Source of the DNA: Pectobacterium carotovorum
Lineage (GTDB): Bacteria > Pseudomonadota > Gammaproteobacteria > Enterobacterales > Enterobacteriaceae
Direction of reading: 5' to 3'
Length of the DNA: 64,000 nt
Assembly: GCF_033898505.1 (NCBI RefSeq)
Contig: NZ_JAXAFK010000006.1
Location: 186,001-250,000, forward strand
Shown: positions 39,080-49,772 of the stretch, in pieces
Numbering within the stretch: position 1 is the stretch's first letter
How the letters are laid out: the number at the start of each line of letters is the position of its first letter
Notes under the pieces: model-generated
What the model was told of the DNA's origin: nothing
The model's input: the letters and a program-made list of their open reading frames with translations, nothing else
Database searches by the model: none
Translations under genes and position numbers: made by a program

Positions 39080-39868
39080 ATGACCGAACCAACGTTGCTT
39101 CATCCCTCTTTATTACCGCTGGACGGCGGAATCAACTTCCGCGATTTAGGCGGCAACCGCGCTGCTGATGGGCGGCTTATCCGACACGGCAAACTTTTTC
39201 GCTCCGGCTCGCTGGATCTGCTGAGTCAGGCTGACTGTGAACATCTTGCTGGCGTGCCGATTTCCCACGTGGTGGATTATCGGGATGCCGATGAAATTGC
39301 GCAGAAACCCGATGTCTTGTGGACGGGCGCTAATTATCACGCCTACCCGGCCAATCCATTGCGTCACGAAGTGACGGCCAATCTGGACTCGCTGGGATCT
39401 GATGTGCTGGCGGCATTTGATTCCCGGGCGTTTATGTTGGAACTTTATCGCCGTTTACCTTTCAATAATTCGGCCTATAAGCAACTGGTATCGCTGCTAT
39501 TACGGCCGGATGAGGGCGGGTTGGTACAGCACTGCGCGGTGGGTAAAGACCGCACGGGTATCGGCTCGGCGCTGGTGATGTTTGCGCTGGGTGCGGATGA
39601 GCAGACGGTGATGGAAGATTACCTGCTTACGGAAACGACGCTGACGCCCTTCCGCCAGCAACTGCTGACGCATTTGTCGGAAACGCTGAATGAGAAAGCG
39701 CTTGGACAGTTCTCTTATGTGCTGTCGGTGCAGGAAGAGTTCATCGTGACGGCGTTGCAGGCCATCTACGAACGACACGGTTCGATCGATAGCTGGCTTG
39801 AGGTGGAATACGGGCTGGATAATCGCGCGCGGCATTATTTGCAGGATAAATACTTGGTTGCAGGATAA
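39080..39868 (+). CDS. Tyrosine-protein phosphatase (dual-specificity-like, PF13350 type)
   Basis: The 262-residue protein has the phosphatase P-loop HCAVGKDRTGIG (Cys-x5-Arg) at about residues 153-164 and the N-terminal INFRDLGGNRAADG, both typical of the Y_phosphatase3 group that includes bacterial dual-specificity and phosphoinositide phosphatases. The general-acid region is likely VDYRDADE. The ATG at 39080 follows AAGGAG; the upstream frame to 39044 is not needed. It stands alone between udp and ppc. Substrate unknown. Confidence 0.88.
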   Translation: MTEPTLLHPSLLPLDGGINFRDLGGNRAADGRLIRHGKLFRSGSLDLLSQADCEHLAGVPISHVVDYRDADEIAQKPDVLWTGANYHAYPANPLRHEVTANLDSLGSDVLAAFDSRAFMLELYRRLPFNNSAYKQLVSLLLRPDEGGLVQHCAVGKDRTGIGSALVMFALGADEQTVMEDYLLTETTLTPFRQQLLTHLSETLNEKALGQFSYVLSVQEEFIVTALQAIYERHGSIDSWLEVEYGLDNRARHYLQDKYLVAG

Positions 39869-39893
39869 CTATCTGGCGTGAAGTTTTTGTTTT

Positions 39894-39923
39894 AGGCCGG
39901 TCAACTGACCGGCCTTTGTTTTT
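39894..39923. terminator. Terminator between the phosphatase gene and convergent ppc
   Basis: A 10-bp stem AGGCCGGTCA with TGACCGGCCT is followed by TTGTTTTT. It lies 25 bases after the phosphatase stop. Confidence 0.85.
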
Positions 39924-39969
39924 GCTGTGTAGAGTTTTACTGTCTGTGTAGTTTTTGCTACTCGCGCAA

Positions 39970-42609
39970 TTAACCCGTATTACGCATACCTGCCGCGACA
40001 CCGGCGATGGTGACCATCAGCGCCAGCTCCAGATCGGCATCCGGTTGTTCCTGCTGACGTGAACGATGCAGCAACTCGGCCTGCAACACGTTCAGGGGAT
40101 CGGTGTAGACGTTACGCAGGGCGATCGATTCCGCGATCCACGGCAGATCCGCCATCAGGTGATCGTCGTTAGAGATCGCCAGCACGATGTTGATATCGGC
40201 GGCCAGCTGATCGCGCAGCTGTTTCCCTAACGGCCACAGCTTCTCTTCGACCAGACGCTGATCGTAATACTCCGCCAGCCACAGGTCGGCTTTGGCGAAT
40301 ACCATCTCCAGCATACCGATACGCGTTGAGAAGAACGGCCAGTCGCGACACATTTCTTCCAGCTGTTCCTGTTTGCCGTCATCCACCACTTTCTGCAACG
40401 CGGCACCCGCACCGAGCCAGGCTGGCAGCATCAGACGGTTCTGCGTCCAGGCGAAAATCCACGGGATAGCACGCAGACTTTCTACGCCGCCGTTCGGACG
40501 ACGCTTGGCCGGACGTGATCCCAGCGGCAGTTTGCCCAGCTCCAGCTCCGGCGTAGCGGCGCGGAAGTAAGGGACGAAATCCGGGTTCTCACGCACGTAT
40601 CCACGGTACATATCACAGGACACGCGGGACAGCTCATCCATCACCTCGTGCCATTCCTGTTTTGGTTCCGGTGGTGGCAGCAGGTTCGCTTCCAGAATGG
40701 CGCCGGTATACAGCGCCAGACTGCTGATGGTGACTTCCGGCAGGCCGTATTTAAAGCGGATCATCTCGCCCTGTTCCGTCACGCGCAGGCCGCCTTTCAG
40801 ACTGCCCGGCGGTTGTGACAGCAGCGCAGCATGAGCCGGTGCGCCACCGCGACCGATGGAACCGCCGCGTCCGTGGAACAGCGTCAGTGCGATACCCGCT
40901 TTCTCACAGGTTTTGATCAGCGCGTCCTGTGCACGATATTGCGCCCAGGAGGCAGCCATCACGCCCGCGTCTTTTGCGGAGTCGGAATAGCCGATCATGA
41001 CCATTTGCTTGCCCTGGATAAAGCCGCGATACCAGTCGATGCTCAGCAATTGCGTCATGACATCATCGGCGTTGTTCAGGTCGTCCAGCGTTTCAAACAG
41101 CGGCGCGACTGGCAGGGCAAACGGGCAGCCCGCCTCTTTGAGCAGCAGGTGAACGGCCAGCACGTCGGAAGGCGTGCGCGCCATTGAAATAACGTAAGCG
41201 GCGATAGAGCCCTGCGGCGCTTTGGCGATGACCCGACAGGTATCCAGCACTTCTTTGGTATCCGCACTCGGTTCCCAGTAGCGCGGCAGAAGCGGGCGCT
41301 TGGAGCTCAGTTCACGGATCAGGAAGGCTTGCTTGTCGGATTCTGACCAGCTTTCGTAGTCGCCCAGACCCAGATAACGGGTAATCTCAGCCAGTGCTTC
41401 GGTGTGGCGGGTGCTTTCCTGACGGACATCGATGCGGACCAAAGGCACGCCGAAGCAGCGCACGCGGCGCAGCGTATCCAGCAGGCGACCATCGGCGATG
41501 ATGCCCATGCCGCAGGTTTTCAGTGATTGGTAGCAGGCGTGGAGAGGTTCCCAAAGCTGTTCGTTGGTAATCAGCAGATCTTTAGGGGGCAGACGTTCTT
41601 CACCCGTCAAGCGCGCTTCCAGGTAACTCAGCGTACTGCTCAACTGCGAACGCAGTGATTTCATGATGGCGCGGTACGGTTCCTGAACCTCGCTACCACC
41701 GGCCAGCTCCAGCAGCTCTGGCGTACATTCGGACATCGACAGCTCGGAAACCAGCACCTGAATATCACGCAGGAACAGATCGGCCGCTTTCCAACGGCTG
41801 AGTAGCAGAACATGGCGAGTCACTTCCGCCGTGACGTTCGGGTTACCGTCACGGTCGCCGCCCATCCAGGAGGTAAAACGCACCGGAACGGCGTCAACGG
41901 GCAGACGGTAGCCGAAAGCCTGTTCCAGCTGTTCATCCAGCTCGCGTAAAAACGCGGGTACGCCTTCCCACAGACTGTTTTCCACCACGGCGAAGCCCCA
42001 TTTGGCTTCATCTACCGGGGTAGGACGAATTTTACGGATTTCATCGGTATGCCAGGACTGTGCGATCAGCTGGCGCAGACGACGCATGATCTGATTACGT
42101 TCATAATCAGCCAGATCGTTATGGTCGAGCTGCTTGAGGCAGGTATTCACTTCCACCAGCTTGTGGATCAGCGTCCGGCGGGTAATTTCGGTTGGGTGGG
42201 CGGTCAACACCAGTTCGATCGACAGTGACTCCACGGCATCGCGGATATCGCGCTCGGTCAGATCGTTGCTTTCCTTCAGGCGCTCAAAGGCGTTGGAAAG
42301 CAGCGCCGGGTTACTCGCCGCTTCACCATGCGGTGAAATCGTATGGTATTGCTCGGCGGTATTGGTCAGGTTAAGGAACTGGCTGAATGCGCGGGCAACG
42401 GGCAACAGTTCATCGTTAGACAGGTTTTGCAGCGTGGTCAGCAGCTCCTGACGATGTTTTTCATTACCTGCGCGGGAAGACTTTGACAACTTGCGGATTG
42501 TTTCGACTTTATCAAGGATGTTCTCACCCAGAGCTTCCTTGATGGTATCGCCGAGCAGTTTGCCGAGCATACTGACGTTACTGCGCATTGCGGAATATTG
42601 TTCGTTCAT
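39970..42609 (-). CDS. ppc: Phosphoenolpyruvate carboxylase
   Basis: Ppc carboxylates phosphoenolpyruvate to oxaloacetate, replenishing the TCA cycle. The 879 residues cover the family. Motifs include [14 protein letters not shown] with the catalytic histidine, [31 protein letters not shown] and the C-terminal MRNTG. A promoter on this strand with TTGACG (42708-42703), a 17-base spacer and CTAGAT (42685-42680) lies about 70 bases upstream. In E. coli ppc is directly next to argE; here three genes intervene. Confidence 0.98.
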   Translation of the reverse strand: MNEQYSAMRSNVSMLGKLLGDTIKEALGENILDKVETIRKLSKSSRAGNEKHRQELLTTLQNLSNDELLPVARAFSQFLNLTNTAEQYHTISPHGEAASNPALLSNAFERLKESNDLTERDIRDAVESLSIELVLTAHPTEITRRTLIHKLVEVNTCLKQLDHNDLADYERNQIMRRLRQLIAQSWHTDEIRKIRPTPVDEAKWGFAVVENSLWEGVPAFLRELDEQLEQAFGYRLPVDAVPVRFTSWMGGDRDGNPNVTAEVTRHVLLLSRWKAADLFLRDIQVLVSELSMSECTPELLELAGGSEVQEPYRAIMKSLRSQLSSTLSYLEARLTGEERLPPKDLLITNEQLWEPLHACYQSLKTCGMGIIADGRLLDTLRRVRCFGVPLVRIDVRQESTRHTEALAEITRYLGLGDYESWSESDKQAFLIRELSSKRPLLPRYWEPSADTKEVLDTCRVIAKAPQGSIAAYVISMARTPSDVLAVHLLLKEAGCPFALPVAPLFETLDDLNNADDVMTQLLSIDWYRGFIQGKQMVMIGYSDSAKDAGVMAASWAQYRAQDALIKTCEKAGIALTLFHGRGGSIGRGGAPAHAALLSQPPGSLKGGLRVTEQGEMIRFKYGLPEVTISSLALYTGAILEANLLPPPEPKQEWHEVMDELSRVSCDMYRGYVRENPDFVPYFRAATPELELGKLPLGSRPAKRRPNGGVESLRAIPWIFAWTQNRLMLPAWLGAGAALQKVVDDGKQEQLEEMCRDWPFFSTRIGMLEMVFAKADLWLAEYYDQRLVEEKLWPLGKQLRDQLAADINIVLAISNDDHLMADLPWIAESIALRNVYTDPLNVLQAELLHRSRQQEQPDADLELALMVTIAGVAAGMRNTG

Positions 42610-42679
42610 AGTTACCCTGACCCATCCCTACCATTTTTGTAAGTTTATTTCACTTGACATATTTTGACGCACTGCCTCC

Positions 42680-42708
42680 ATCTAGCCACGATAAGGCGGG
42701 TTCGTCAA
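42680..42708 (-). promoter_or_regulatory. Putative sigma-70 promoter of ppc
   Basis: Read on the minus strand: -35 TTGACG, 17-base spacer, -10 CTAGAT. The distance to the ppc start is about 70 bases. Confidence 0.5.
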
Positions 42709-42823
42709 TTGACGATTCTTTCTTCTCCTTATTCTTTGTACTTGCATTGAGGCGGGCTTGGCAATTTGTGAAATTTAATTACAGAGGCGCGGATATTAGA
42801 GGGACTTATTAACAGGGAAACGT

Positions 42824-42845
42824 CGCGGGGCGCAACGGCCCCGCG
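42824..42845 (-). terminator. Hairpin downstream of the PTS permease gene
   Basis: CGCGGGGC and GCCCCGCG form an 8-bp GC-rich stem with a 6-base loop just after the permease stop codon. The T tail is weak. Confidence 0.6.
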
Positions 42846-42852
42846 AGCGCGG

Positions 42853-44241
42853 TTACGACTGTCTGGAGGCTCTGACGACCAGAATATAAGTCAGAGTAAA
42901 AGAAAGCACGATGGCGATAGCCATGCCGGAGACGGCATAGCTAAAGTACGGGCCGATGTAGGCTGGCAGGCTGAAAATACTCGACAGGATGTAGCCATAC
43001 AGTCTGACGCCGAAGAACGCGATAAAGGCCGACGCGATAGAACTGGCAACGGTAGCGGCGATAAACGCTTTTTTGTACTTGGTGAGTACGCCGAAGAGTG
43101 CCGGTTCTGTAATACCGAGCAGCGCAGAAACTCCAGCAGACAGTACGACAGACTTGTCCTGACGGTTCTTGGCGTGGAAGTAGATGGCAAACGTTGCGCC
43201 TGCAATCGCCATATTCGCCATACACATCATCGGCATCAGCATATCAAATCCCTGATCGGCGAAGTTTTGCAGCGCGATTGGCGTCATAGCGTGATGCATA
43301 CCCGTCAGGATGGCGACAGGGCGGATCGCACCAACGACAAAACCAGCGAAGACCGCGGACAGATCGAACAGGCTCTGGATAAACAGCGCCAGCAGCTTGC
43401 CGAGATAGATCCCGAGTGGCCCGATCACCGTGAGCGACACCAGCGCGGTGATAAACAGCGTCAGCGTTGGGGTAAACACGGTTTTCAGCACCGAAGGCAT
43501 AATGCGATCGACCCAGCGGTGGATATAGCTCAGTGCCAGCACGGAGAAAATCACCGGGATGACGCTGGCGGAGTAGTTGAACACCGAAATCGGCAATATG
43601 CCCATGAAGTAAAAGGCGCTGACCGCATCGGGGCTGTGGCTGGCCAGGGCCTTCGCCGCTTCCATCAATGACGGATACATCAGGCAGGCTGCAACGGCCG
43701 CCGCCAGATATTCATTCGTTTTAAATATCTTGGCAGCCGAGACCGCGAGGAAGAACGGCAGGAAGTAAAACACGCCGCTGGCGATCAGATCGAGGACGAT
43801 CACCGTATCGGTTTTCGCGGAGATCACTTTCATGGCGATCAATCCAGCCAGCAACCCTTTGATCATCCCTGCGCCGGCGATGGCGGGGACGATCGGGCCG
43901 AACACGCCGGAAACCGTATCCATAAACAGTGAAACCAGCCCTTTTTTCGCTTTCTGCTCATCTGGTTGCGCTGTCGCTATAGGGGACGTCGCTGTGCTGG
44001 AAAGCTGGGCGTTCAGCAGTTCGTAATACTCGTTGACCTGCGGCCCGATAATAATCTGGAATTGCTCACTCTGGTGTTGGGCACCTAATATACCTGGCAG
44101 ATTCCTGATGGCGTCCGTTTGCACTTTATTTTCATCAATTAAATCAAACCGCAACCGCGTCATGCAGTGCCAGGCTTTATTAATATTTTCGCTTCCGCCA
44201 ACCAGTTTAATGATTGACTGAATAACGTCATTTTTTCCCAT
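42853..44241 (-). CDS. PTS permease, glucose/beta-glucoside superfamily IIBC component
   Basis: The 462-residue protein imports and phosphorylates a sugar at the inner membrane. The N-terminal IIB domain (residues 1-90) has the phosphocysteine in WHCMTRLRF. The C-terminal IIC domain has about ten membrane segments with GMIKGLLAG, TGMHHAMTPIALQN and the substrate motif GITEPALFGV. There is no fused IIA domain, so it needs a separate one. The ATG at 44241 follows GGGGAG at 8 bases; an upstream ATG at 44262 is less likely. It is divergent from an enolase-superfamily gene, and a candidate CRP site lies between. Substrate unknown, perhaps a beta-glucoside or an acidic sugar. Confidence 0.9.
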   Translation of the reverse strand: MGKNDVIQSIIKLVGGSENINKAWHCMTRLRFDLIDENKVQTDAIRNLPGILGAQHQSEQFQIIIGPQVNEYYELLNAQLSSTATSPIATAQPDEQKAKKGLVSLFMDTVSGVFGPIVPAIAGAGMIKGLLAGLIAMKVISAKTDTVIVLDLIASGVFYFLPFFLAVSAAKIFKTNEYLAAAVAACLMYPSLMEAAKALASHSPDAVSAFYFMGILPISVFNYSASVIPVIFSVLALSYIHRWVDRIMPSVLKTVFTPTLTLFITALVSLTVIGPLGIYLGKLLALFIQSLFDLSAVFAGFVVGAIRPVAILTGMHHAMTPIALQNFADQGFDMLMPMMCMANMAIAGATFAIYFHAKNRQDKSVVLSAGVSALLGITEPALFGVLTKYKKAFIAATVASSIASAFIAFFGVRLYGYILSSIFSLPAYIGPYFSYAVSGMAIAIVLSFTLTYILVVRASRQS

Positions 44242-44565
44242 GGAATAAACTCCCCGCTGCATAGCCTTATGTTGTTTTTGGCTGAATTATTTCTTCAGAT
44301 AGTAAAATTTAAAAAAATAAAAAACAAACCAATAAAACATGATTTTCATCACATGGTTACTGATTTAAGGGGTATTTGCCGTTGTTTTATTTAAATTGGT
44401 CTGGTTTTTTTATCAATTTAATGTGTTTTTCAAACCAAAATAATTCTTTTAATTAAGAGGTTTACAATAAAAGAAAAAATAAGTAGAAAACAAAAAAGAA
44501 ATTGATTTTTAGACTGTATTTTTTCGGGAATGGCTATTCCGGAAAATGCACTGGAGGATATTTTT
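44242..44565. promoter_or_regulatory. AT-rich divergent control region of the PTS and dehydratase genes
   Basis: This 324-base region lies between divergent starts. It contains a CRP-like site CATGA-TTTTCA-TCACA (44338-44353). Near 44394 AAATTGGT and near 44411 ATCAATTT form an imperfect inverted pair, and AAACCAA occurs at 44325 and 44431, possible operators for the adjacent GntR protein. No gene is seen. Confidence 0.5.
44338..44353. promoter_or_regulatory. CRP-like site in the PTS/dehydratase divergent region
   Basis: CATGA-N6-TCACA keeps 8 of 10 consensus half-site positions, with a perfect right half. Catabolite control would suit a sugar-uptake operon. Confidence 0.5.
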
Positions 44566-45765
44566 GTGTTGCCGACAATCATTACTGACATTGAATGTCT
44601 CGTTACCCGCCCTGACCGCCATAATTTGGTGACGGTGGTGGTTTACACGGATAAAGGCGTGACGGGTTATGGCTGTGCGACCTTCCAGCAGCGCCCGCTG
44701 GCCGTCAAAGCGATGGTGGACGAGTACCTCAAACCGCTGCTGCTCGGGCGCGATGCCAACCACATTGAAGATCTGTGGCACATGATGATGGTCAACGCCT
44801 ATTGGCGTAACGGGCCGGTTATCAACAATGCGGTGGCGGGCGTCGATATGGCGCTGTGGGACATCAAAGGCAAGCTGGCGGATATGCCGCTCTATCACCT
44901 GTTTGGTGGGAAATCCCGCGATGCGATTGCCGCTTACAGCCATGCTGCCAGCGATACGCTGGAGGGGCTGTATCAGGAAGTGGATCGGCTGTATGCGCAA
45001 GGTTACCGTCACATCCGCTGCCAGTTAGGGTTCTATGGTGGCAATCCTGATGCGCTGCATAGCACGAAGCAGCCAACGGAGGGCGCCTATTACGATCAGG
45101 ATCAGTACATGGCCAATACGATCGCCATGTTCCGTGCGCTGCGTGAAAAATACGGCGATCGCTTCCACATCCTACATGATGTCCATGAGCGCCTGTTCCC
45201 GAATCAGGCCGTGCAGTTCGCCAAAGCGGTAGAAGCCTATCGCCCCTATTTTATCGAAGATATCTTACCGCCTGCGCAAAATGAGTGGCTGGCGCAGATC
45301 CGCAGCCAGAGCGCGGTACCGCTGGCGACGGGGGAGCTATTTAATAATCCTGCCGAGTGGCAGAATCTGGTGATTAACCGGCAGATTGATTTCATTCGCT
45401 GCCATGTCTCACAGATTGGCGGGATTACACCTGCGCTGAAGCTAGGTGCGTTCTGTCAGAACTTTGGTGTTCGGCTGGCGTGGCATTGCCCACCGGATAT
45501 GACGCCCATCGGCGCGGCGGTCAACATTCACCTCAATATCCACCTGCACAATGCCGCCATTCAGGAGTTTGTCGCTTACCCGGAAAATACCCGCAAGGTC
45601 TTCCCGCAGGCGGTAGAACCGGAGAATGGCTATCTGTATCCGATTGAGCGCCCCGGCATTGGTGTCGGGATCGATCTGGACGCGGCGCGGCAGTTCCCCG
45701 TCGTCTATCGTCCGCACGAATGGACACAGAGTCGCCTGCCGGATGGCACGATGCATACGCCCTGA
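44566..45765 (+). CDS. Enolase-superfamily acid-sugar dehydratase (ManD/RspA-like)
   Basis: The 399-residue protein belongs to the mannonate dehydratase branch of the enolase superfamily, near RspA. Members dehydrate D-mannonate or D-gluconate to 2-keto-3-deoxygluconate, or have little known activity. Visible are [21 protein letters not shown], the metal-ligand strands [17 protein letters not shown] and TGELFNNP, and [11 protein letters not shown] near the C-terminus. The GTG at 44566 has TGGAGG 8 bases upstream, favoured over the open ATG at 44530. It is divergent from a PTS gene and convergent with a GntR gene, suggesting one acid-sugar catabolic unit. Confidence 0.85.
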   Translation: MLPTIITDIECLVTRPDRHNLVTVVVYTDKGVTGYGCATFQQRPLAVKAMVDEYLKPLLLGRDANHIEDLWHMMMVNAYWRNGPVINNAVAGVDMALWDIKGKLADMPLYHLFGGKSRDAIAAYSHAASDTLEGLYQEVDRLYAQGYRHIRCQLGFYGGNPDALHSTKQPTEGAYYDQDQYMANTIAMFRALREKYGDRFHILHDVHERLFPNQAVQFAKAVEAYRPYFIEDILPPAQNEWLAQIRSQSAVPLATGELFNNPAEWQNLVINRQIDFIRCHVSQIGGITPALKLGAFCQNFGVRLAWHCPPDMTPIGAAVNIHLNIHLHNAAIQEFVAYPENTRKVFPQAVEPENGYLYPIERPGIGVGIDLDAARQFPVVYRPHEWTQSRLPDGTMHTP

Positions 45766-45772
45766 GTCAGCG

Positions 45773-46486
45773 TTATGGCGACTGGCGGAAGGTCAGGTTA
45801 TCGCGGTTGAAGGGGATGACGTAGGTACAGGCGTAGTTAATGTCGATGATATCGCTCGATTCGTACACGCGACCGCCCTGTAGAATGCCGCGATTAAGGA
45901 TATGCATCGCCGCCGTGCCTTTCTTGCAGCCCAGCAGCTCAGCCTGTGCTTTGGTGATGTTAACTGCCTGATAATGCGTCAGGTAGTGTGAAATCGCATA
46001 GCCCTTGCTGAGCACATACTGCTGAATTGAGCTTTCAATAATCTTCTGGCTCATATCGGGGAAATCCGCAGCGGGCATTTTCGATATTTCGATCTGTACC
46101 TTGCGGTTATCAACGTAGCGTAATCGACTGAATTCCCAGATAAATTCACTGTCGCCGATCGCGAATACCTGTTGTTCTTCCCGAGTCGGCAGGCGCTTAT
46201 GCAGGCTGAGCAGACGGAATGAAATCTGATTAAATTTCTTTTCGGTAATCGAGTTATACACCAGCGGGTTGCTGCGTACGCCCTGATTAATGAAGTTACC
46301 CGAGCCCTGCACCATGTGGATCGCGCCGATGCTGGCGAGCTTTTCCAGCGCCTGACGGAGGGTAAAGCGCGATACGCCGTATTCTTCCGCCAACTGGCGT
46401 TCCGGCGGCAGCTTTTCCGGCAGCGGATCGGTGTGCTGATAGATTTTGCTCAGTAAATCCTGCGCGATGAAATCTTTCTTTTTCAT
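45773..46486 (-). CDS. GntR/HutC family transcriptional regulator (UTRA domain)
   Basis: The protein has an N-terminal GntR winged helix (LPPERQLAEEYGVSRFTLRQ at residues 26-45) and a C-terminal UTRA effector-binding domain (SEFIWEFSRLRYVDNRKVQIEIS). It most likely represses the neighbouring PTS and dehydratase genes until their sugar appears. The ATG at 46486 gives 237 residues; a TTG four codons upstream (46498) is the alternative. Its stop lies 7 bases from the convergent dehydratase stop. Confidence 0.88.
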   Translation of the reverse strand: MKKKDFIAQDLLSKIYQHTDPLPEKLPPERQLAEEYGVSRFTLRQALEKLASIGAIHMVQGSGNFINQGVRSNPLVYNSITEKKFNQISFRLLSLHKRLPTREEQQVFAIGDSEFIWEFSRLRYVDNRKVQIEISKMPAADFPDMSQKIIESSIQQYVLSKGYAISHYLTHYQAVNITKAQAELLGCKKGTAAMHILNRGILQGGRVYESSDIIDINYACTYVIPFNRDNLTFRQSP

Positions 46487-46540
46487 GGACTGTCTCAAAA
46501 TAGCCCTGCCAGCGTCGCTGACAAGGCCGTTTGCGTCGGA

Positions 46541-47692
46541 TCAGTGATGGCAGAAGTGATGAATCACCTGCGAAATCAGCTCCCGCGTCGGCTTGATAAA
46601 CTTGGTATCAATGTATTCATCCGGCTGGTGCGCCTGTTCGATCGATCCCGGCCCCAGAACCAGCGTCGGGCACAGTGTCTGAATAAACGGTGCTTCGGTG
46701 CAGTAGTTCACTATTTCCGTTTTCGTCCCCAGCAGCTTCTCTACGACTGACACCAGACGGTGATCGGGCGGGCACTCATAGCCGGGAATCGGCGGATGCA
46801 GCTCGCTGATGGTTAACCGACCCGGCCAGCGCTGGCTGACGGGCTCAAGCGCTTCTGACAGCAGCCCGTCCAGATCGTTAAGCGTAATGCCCGGCAGCGG
46901 GCGAATATCCATATGCAGTTCACAGCAGCCGCAGATACGGTTAGCAGCATCGCCGCCGTGAATATGACCGAGGTTCATGGTCGGGTGAGGAATGTGGAAA
47001 ATCGGGTTGTGATAGCGTTCCTGTAGCGTGTTACGCAGCACCAGCAGGTGGGAAATGGCTTCGTGCATCAGCTCAATCGCATTCACGCCGCGCGAAGGAT
47101 CGCTGGAGTGACCGGACTGCCCCTGAATACGGATCGCGTTGGACATGTGGCCCTTGTGGGCGCGCACTGGTTGCAGCGAGGTTGGCTCGCCGATGATGGC
47201 GCAGTCTGGGCGAATCTGCGTGGATTCGGAGAAATACTTGGCACCCGCCATCGTCGTTTCTTCATCAGCTGTTGCCAAAATATAGAGTGGCTTTGTCAGC
47301 TTGGTTGGATCGATATCGCGCAAGGCATCCAGAATAAAGGCAAAGAACCCTTTCATATCCGCGGTACCCAGACCGTACAGCTTGTTGTCGTGTTCGGTCA
47401 GCGTGAAAGGATCGCGCGTCCAGCGGCCGTCGTCGAACGGGACGGTATCGGTATGCCCTGCCAACAATAAACCGCCTTTTCCTTCACCAATTCGCGCCAG
47501 CATATTAAATTTATTGTGGGTGCCGGGAACCGGTTGGACTTCAACATGGAAGCCGAGATCGCCGAACCAGCCTGCCAGCAGGTTGATTAACGTCTGATTA
47601 CTTTGATCGAGCGCGCTGTCGGTGGCACTGATGGACGGTGTAGCGATTAGTGCCCGATATAGCTCAATAAAAGGGGGTAAATTCATCTTCAC
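46541..47692 (-). CDS. argE: Acetylornithine deacetylase
   Basis: ArgE removes the acetyl group from N-acetylornithine to release ornithine in arginine synthesis. The 383-residue M20 metallopeptidase-family protein has the zinc motifs [11 protein letters not shown] and GTADMKG, the catalytic [11 protein letters not shown], and HMDIRPLPG. It is divergent from argCBH, with 202 bases between, which include ARG-box-like sequence. This is the E. coli arrangement. Confidence 0.97.
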   Translation of the reverse strand: MKMNLPPFIELYRALIATPSISATDSALDQSNQTLINLLAGWFGDLGFHVEVQPVPGTHNKFNMLARIGEGKGGLLLAGHTDTVPFDDGRWTRDPFTLTEHDNKLYGLGTADMKGFFAFILDALRDIDPTKLTKPLYILATADEETTMAGAKYFSESTQIRPDCAIIGEPTSLQPVRAHKGHMSNAIRIQGQSGHSSDPSRGVNAIELMHEAISHLLVLRNTLQERYHNPIFHIPHPTMNLGHIHGGDAANRICGCCELHMDIRPLPGITLNDLDGLLSEALEPVSQRWPGRLTISELHPPIPGYECPPDHRLVSVVEKLLGTKTEIVNYCTEAPFIQTLCPTLVLGPGSIEQAHQPDEYIDTKFIKPTRELISQVIHHFCHH

Positions 47693-47720
47693 TGTTGACA
47701 GCCTCTGGTTAGGATAGTAT

Positions 47721-47758
47721 CAATATTCATGCATTTATTGTGAATAAAAATACAATAA
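47721..47758. promoter_or_regulatory. Probable paired ARG boxes (ArgR operator) in the argE/argC gap
   Basis: CAATATTCATGCATTTATTG followed closely by TGTGAATAAAAATACAAT. Both resemble the ArgR consensus built on TGAAT and ATTCA halves in an AT-rich 18-mer. Tandem ARG boxes in this gap are the known E. coli arrangement. Confidence 0.65.
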
Positions 47759-47894
47759 TGCGCGGTGAAAGGAAACCCAAAGGTACGGCGATGGCGATTC
47801 GTCACTTTCACTGAGCTTCGCGGGTGAACTGCGTACCGACGCTGGTGAGCCCTGTTACCTGTTCCATAGATAAGTAAGAAGGTATACGGATCCC

Positions 47895-48899
47895 ATGCTG
47901 AATACGCTGATTGTTGGTGCAAGTGGTTATACCGGCGCGGAGCTTGCGCTCTACCTGAACCGTCACCCACAGATGAACATAACCGCTTTGATGGTTTCTG
48001 CGCAAAGTGTCGATGCAGGAAAATTGATTTCTGATTTACATCCGCAGCTCAAAGGCATCATTGATGTACCGGTAAAACCGCTGACCGATGCTGAAGAAGC
48101 GGCGAAAGGTGTGGATGTCGTGTTTCTGGCGACCGACCACAAAGTCAGCCACGATCTGGCCCCTGTTTTTCTGGCGGCTGGCTGCACCGTTTTTGATTTA
48201 TCCGGCGCGTTCCGCGTACAGGACGCCGAATTTTATCGTCGCTACTATGGCTTTGAGCATCAGCACCCTGACTGGCTGGCAAAAGCGGTTTACGGTCTGG
48301 CCGAATGGCGCGCTGAAAGCGTAAAACACGCACAGCTGATTGCCGTGCCGGGCTGTTATCCAACGGCCGCGCAGCTGGCGCTGAAGCCGCTGCTGGACGC
48401 ACAACTGCTGAATCCTGCCCAGTGGCCGGTGATTAATGCCGTGAGCGGCGTGAGCGGGGCGGGGCGTAAAGCGTCGATGACCAATAGCTTCTGCGAAGTC
48501 AGCTTTCAACCGTACGGCATTTTCAACCACCGTCATGAACCTGAAATTTCAACGCACCTAGGCACACCAGTGATCTTCACGCCGCATTTGGGCAACTTCG
48601 CTCGCGGTATTCTGGAAACCATCACCTGCCGCCTGCAACCGGGCGTTACGCAGCAGGATGTCGCCGAAGCCTACCACAACGCCTATCACGATAAGCCACT
48701 GGTGCGTCTGTATGACAAGGGCGTTCCGGCGCTGAAATCCGTTGTCGGCCTGCCGTTCTGCGATATCGGTTTCTCCGTTGACGGTGAGCACCTGATCGTC
48801 GTGGCGACCGAAGATAATCTGCTGAAAGGCGCAGCGGCACAGGCCGTGCAATGCATGAACATTCGTTTTGGTTTCCCTGAAACCCAATCGTTAATTTAA
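47895..48899 (+). CDS. argC: N-acetyl-gamma-glutamyl-phosphate reductase
   Basis: ArgC reduces N-acetylglutamyl phosphate to the semialdehyde with NADPH. The 334 residues start [20 protein letters not shown] with the nucleotide-binding glycine motif, and carry the catalytic cysteine in [14 protein letters not shown]. It heads argCBH, with argB 37 bases downstream. Confidence 0.98.
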   Translation: MLNTLIVGASGYTGAELALYLNRHPQMNITALMVSAQSVDAGKLISDLHPQLKGIIDVPVKPLTDAEEAAKGVDVVFLATDHKVSHDLAPVFLAAGCTVFDLSGAFRVQDAEFYRRYYGFEHQHPDWLAKAVYGLAEWRAESVKHAQLIAVPGCYPTAAQLALKPLLDAQLLNPAQWPVINAVSGVSGAGRKASMTNSFCEVSFQPYGIFNHRHEPEISTHLGTPVIFTPHLGNFARGILETITCRLQPGVTQQDVAEAYHNAYHDKPLVRLYDKGVPALKSVVGLPFCDIGFSVDGEHLIVVATEDNLLKGAAAQAVQCMNIRFGFPETQSLI

Positions 48900-48936
48900 T
48901 GACTACTGGTCCCGACATTTCGAGGCGCGAAGCATA

Positions 48937-49710
48937 ATGAATCCGTTAATTATCAAATTAGGTGGCGTTTTACTGGATAGCGAAGAAGCGCTGGAGCGTC
49001 TGTTCACTGCGCTGGTGACTTACCGTCAGGAACATCAGCGTCCGTTGGTGATTGTGCACGGCGGTGGCTGTCTGGTGGATGAGCTGATGAAGAAACTGTC
49101 GCTGCCTGTCGTGAAGAAAAACGGCCTGCGCGTCACGCCTGCCGATCAGATCGACATCATCACCGGCGCGCTGGCGGGTTCCGCCAACAAGACGCTGCTG
49201 TCATGGGCGAAAAAGCATGACATCAACGCGGTCGGCCTGTGCCTGGGCGATGGTGGCAGCACGACGGTCACGCAGCTCGATGAAGCACTGGGTTTTGTGG
49301 GTAAAGCAGAAGCGGGATCGCCTGCGCTGCTGAACACGCTGCTGTCTGCGGGCTACCTGCCTGTCGTCAGCTCCATCGGTATTACGGCGCAGGGCGACCT
49401 GATGAACGTCAACGCCGACCAAGCGGCGACGGCACTGGCGCAAACGCTGGGCGCGGATTTAATCCTGCTGTCTGACGTGAGCGGCATTCTGGACGGTAAA
49501 GGCCAGCGTATTGCCGAAATGACGGCAGAGAAAGCCGAGCAGCTGATTGCTCAGGGCATCATTACCGATGGCATGATTGTTAAGGTTAACGCCGCGCTGG
49601 ATGCCGCGCGTGCGCTGGGTCGTCCGGTTGATATCGCTAGCTGGCGTCATGCCGAGCAGCTACCTGCGCTGTTCAACGGCGTGGCGATTGGTACGCGTAT
49701 TCTGGCGTAA
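48937..49710 (+). CDS. argB: Acetylglutamate kinase
   Basis: ArgB phosphorylates N-acetylglutamate, the second step of arginine synthesis. The 257 residues have [18 protein letters not shown] at the N-terminus, [12 protein letters not shown] and the nucleotide-site [10 protein letters not shown]. It is the short, arginine-insensitive enterobacterial type. It lies between argC and argH. Confidence 0.98.
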   Translation: MNPLIIKLGGVLLDSEEALERLFTALVTYRQEHQRPLVIVHGGGCLVDELMKKLSLPVVKKNGLRVTPADQIDIITGALAGSANKTLLSWAKKHDINAVGLCLGDGGSTTVTQLDEALGFVGKAEAGSPALLNTLLSAGYLPVVSSIGITAQGDLMNVNADQAATALAQTLGADLILLSDVSGILDGKGQRIAEMTAEKAEQLIAQGIITDGMIVKVNAALDAARALGRPVDIASWRHAEQLPALFNGVAIGTRILA

Positions 49711-49772
49711 GTCGTTTCTGGGTATGGCATGATGCGATACCAACGTGAATGATATTTTTGGGAGTAAGGATT

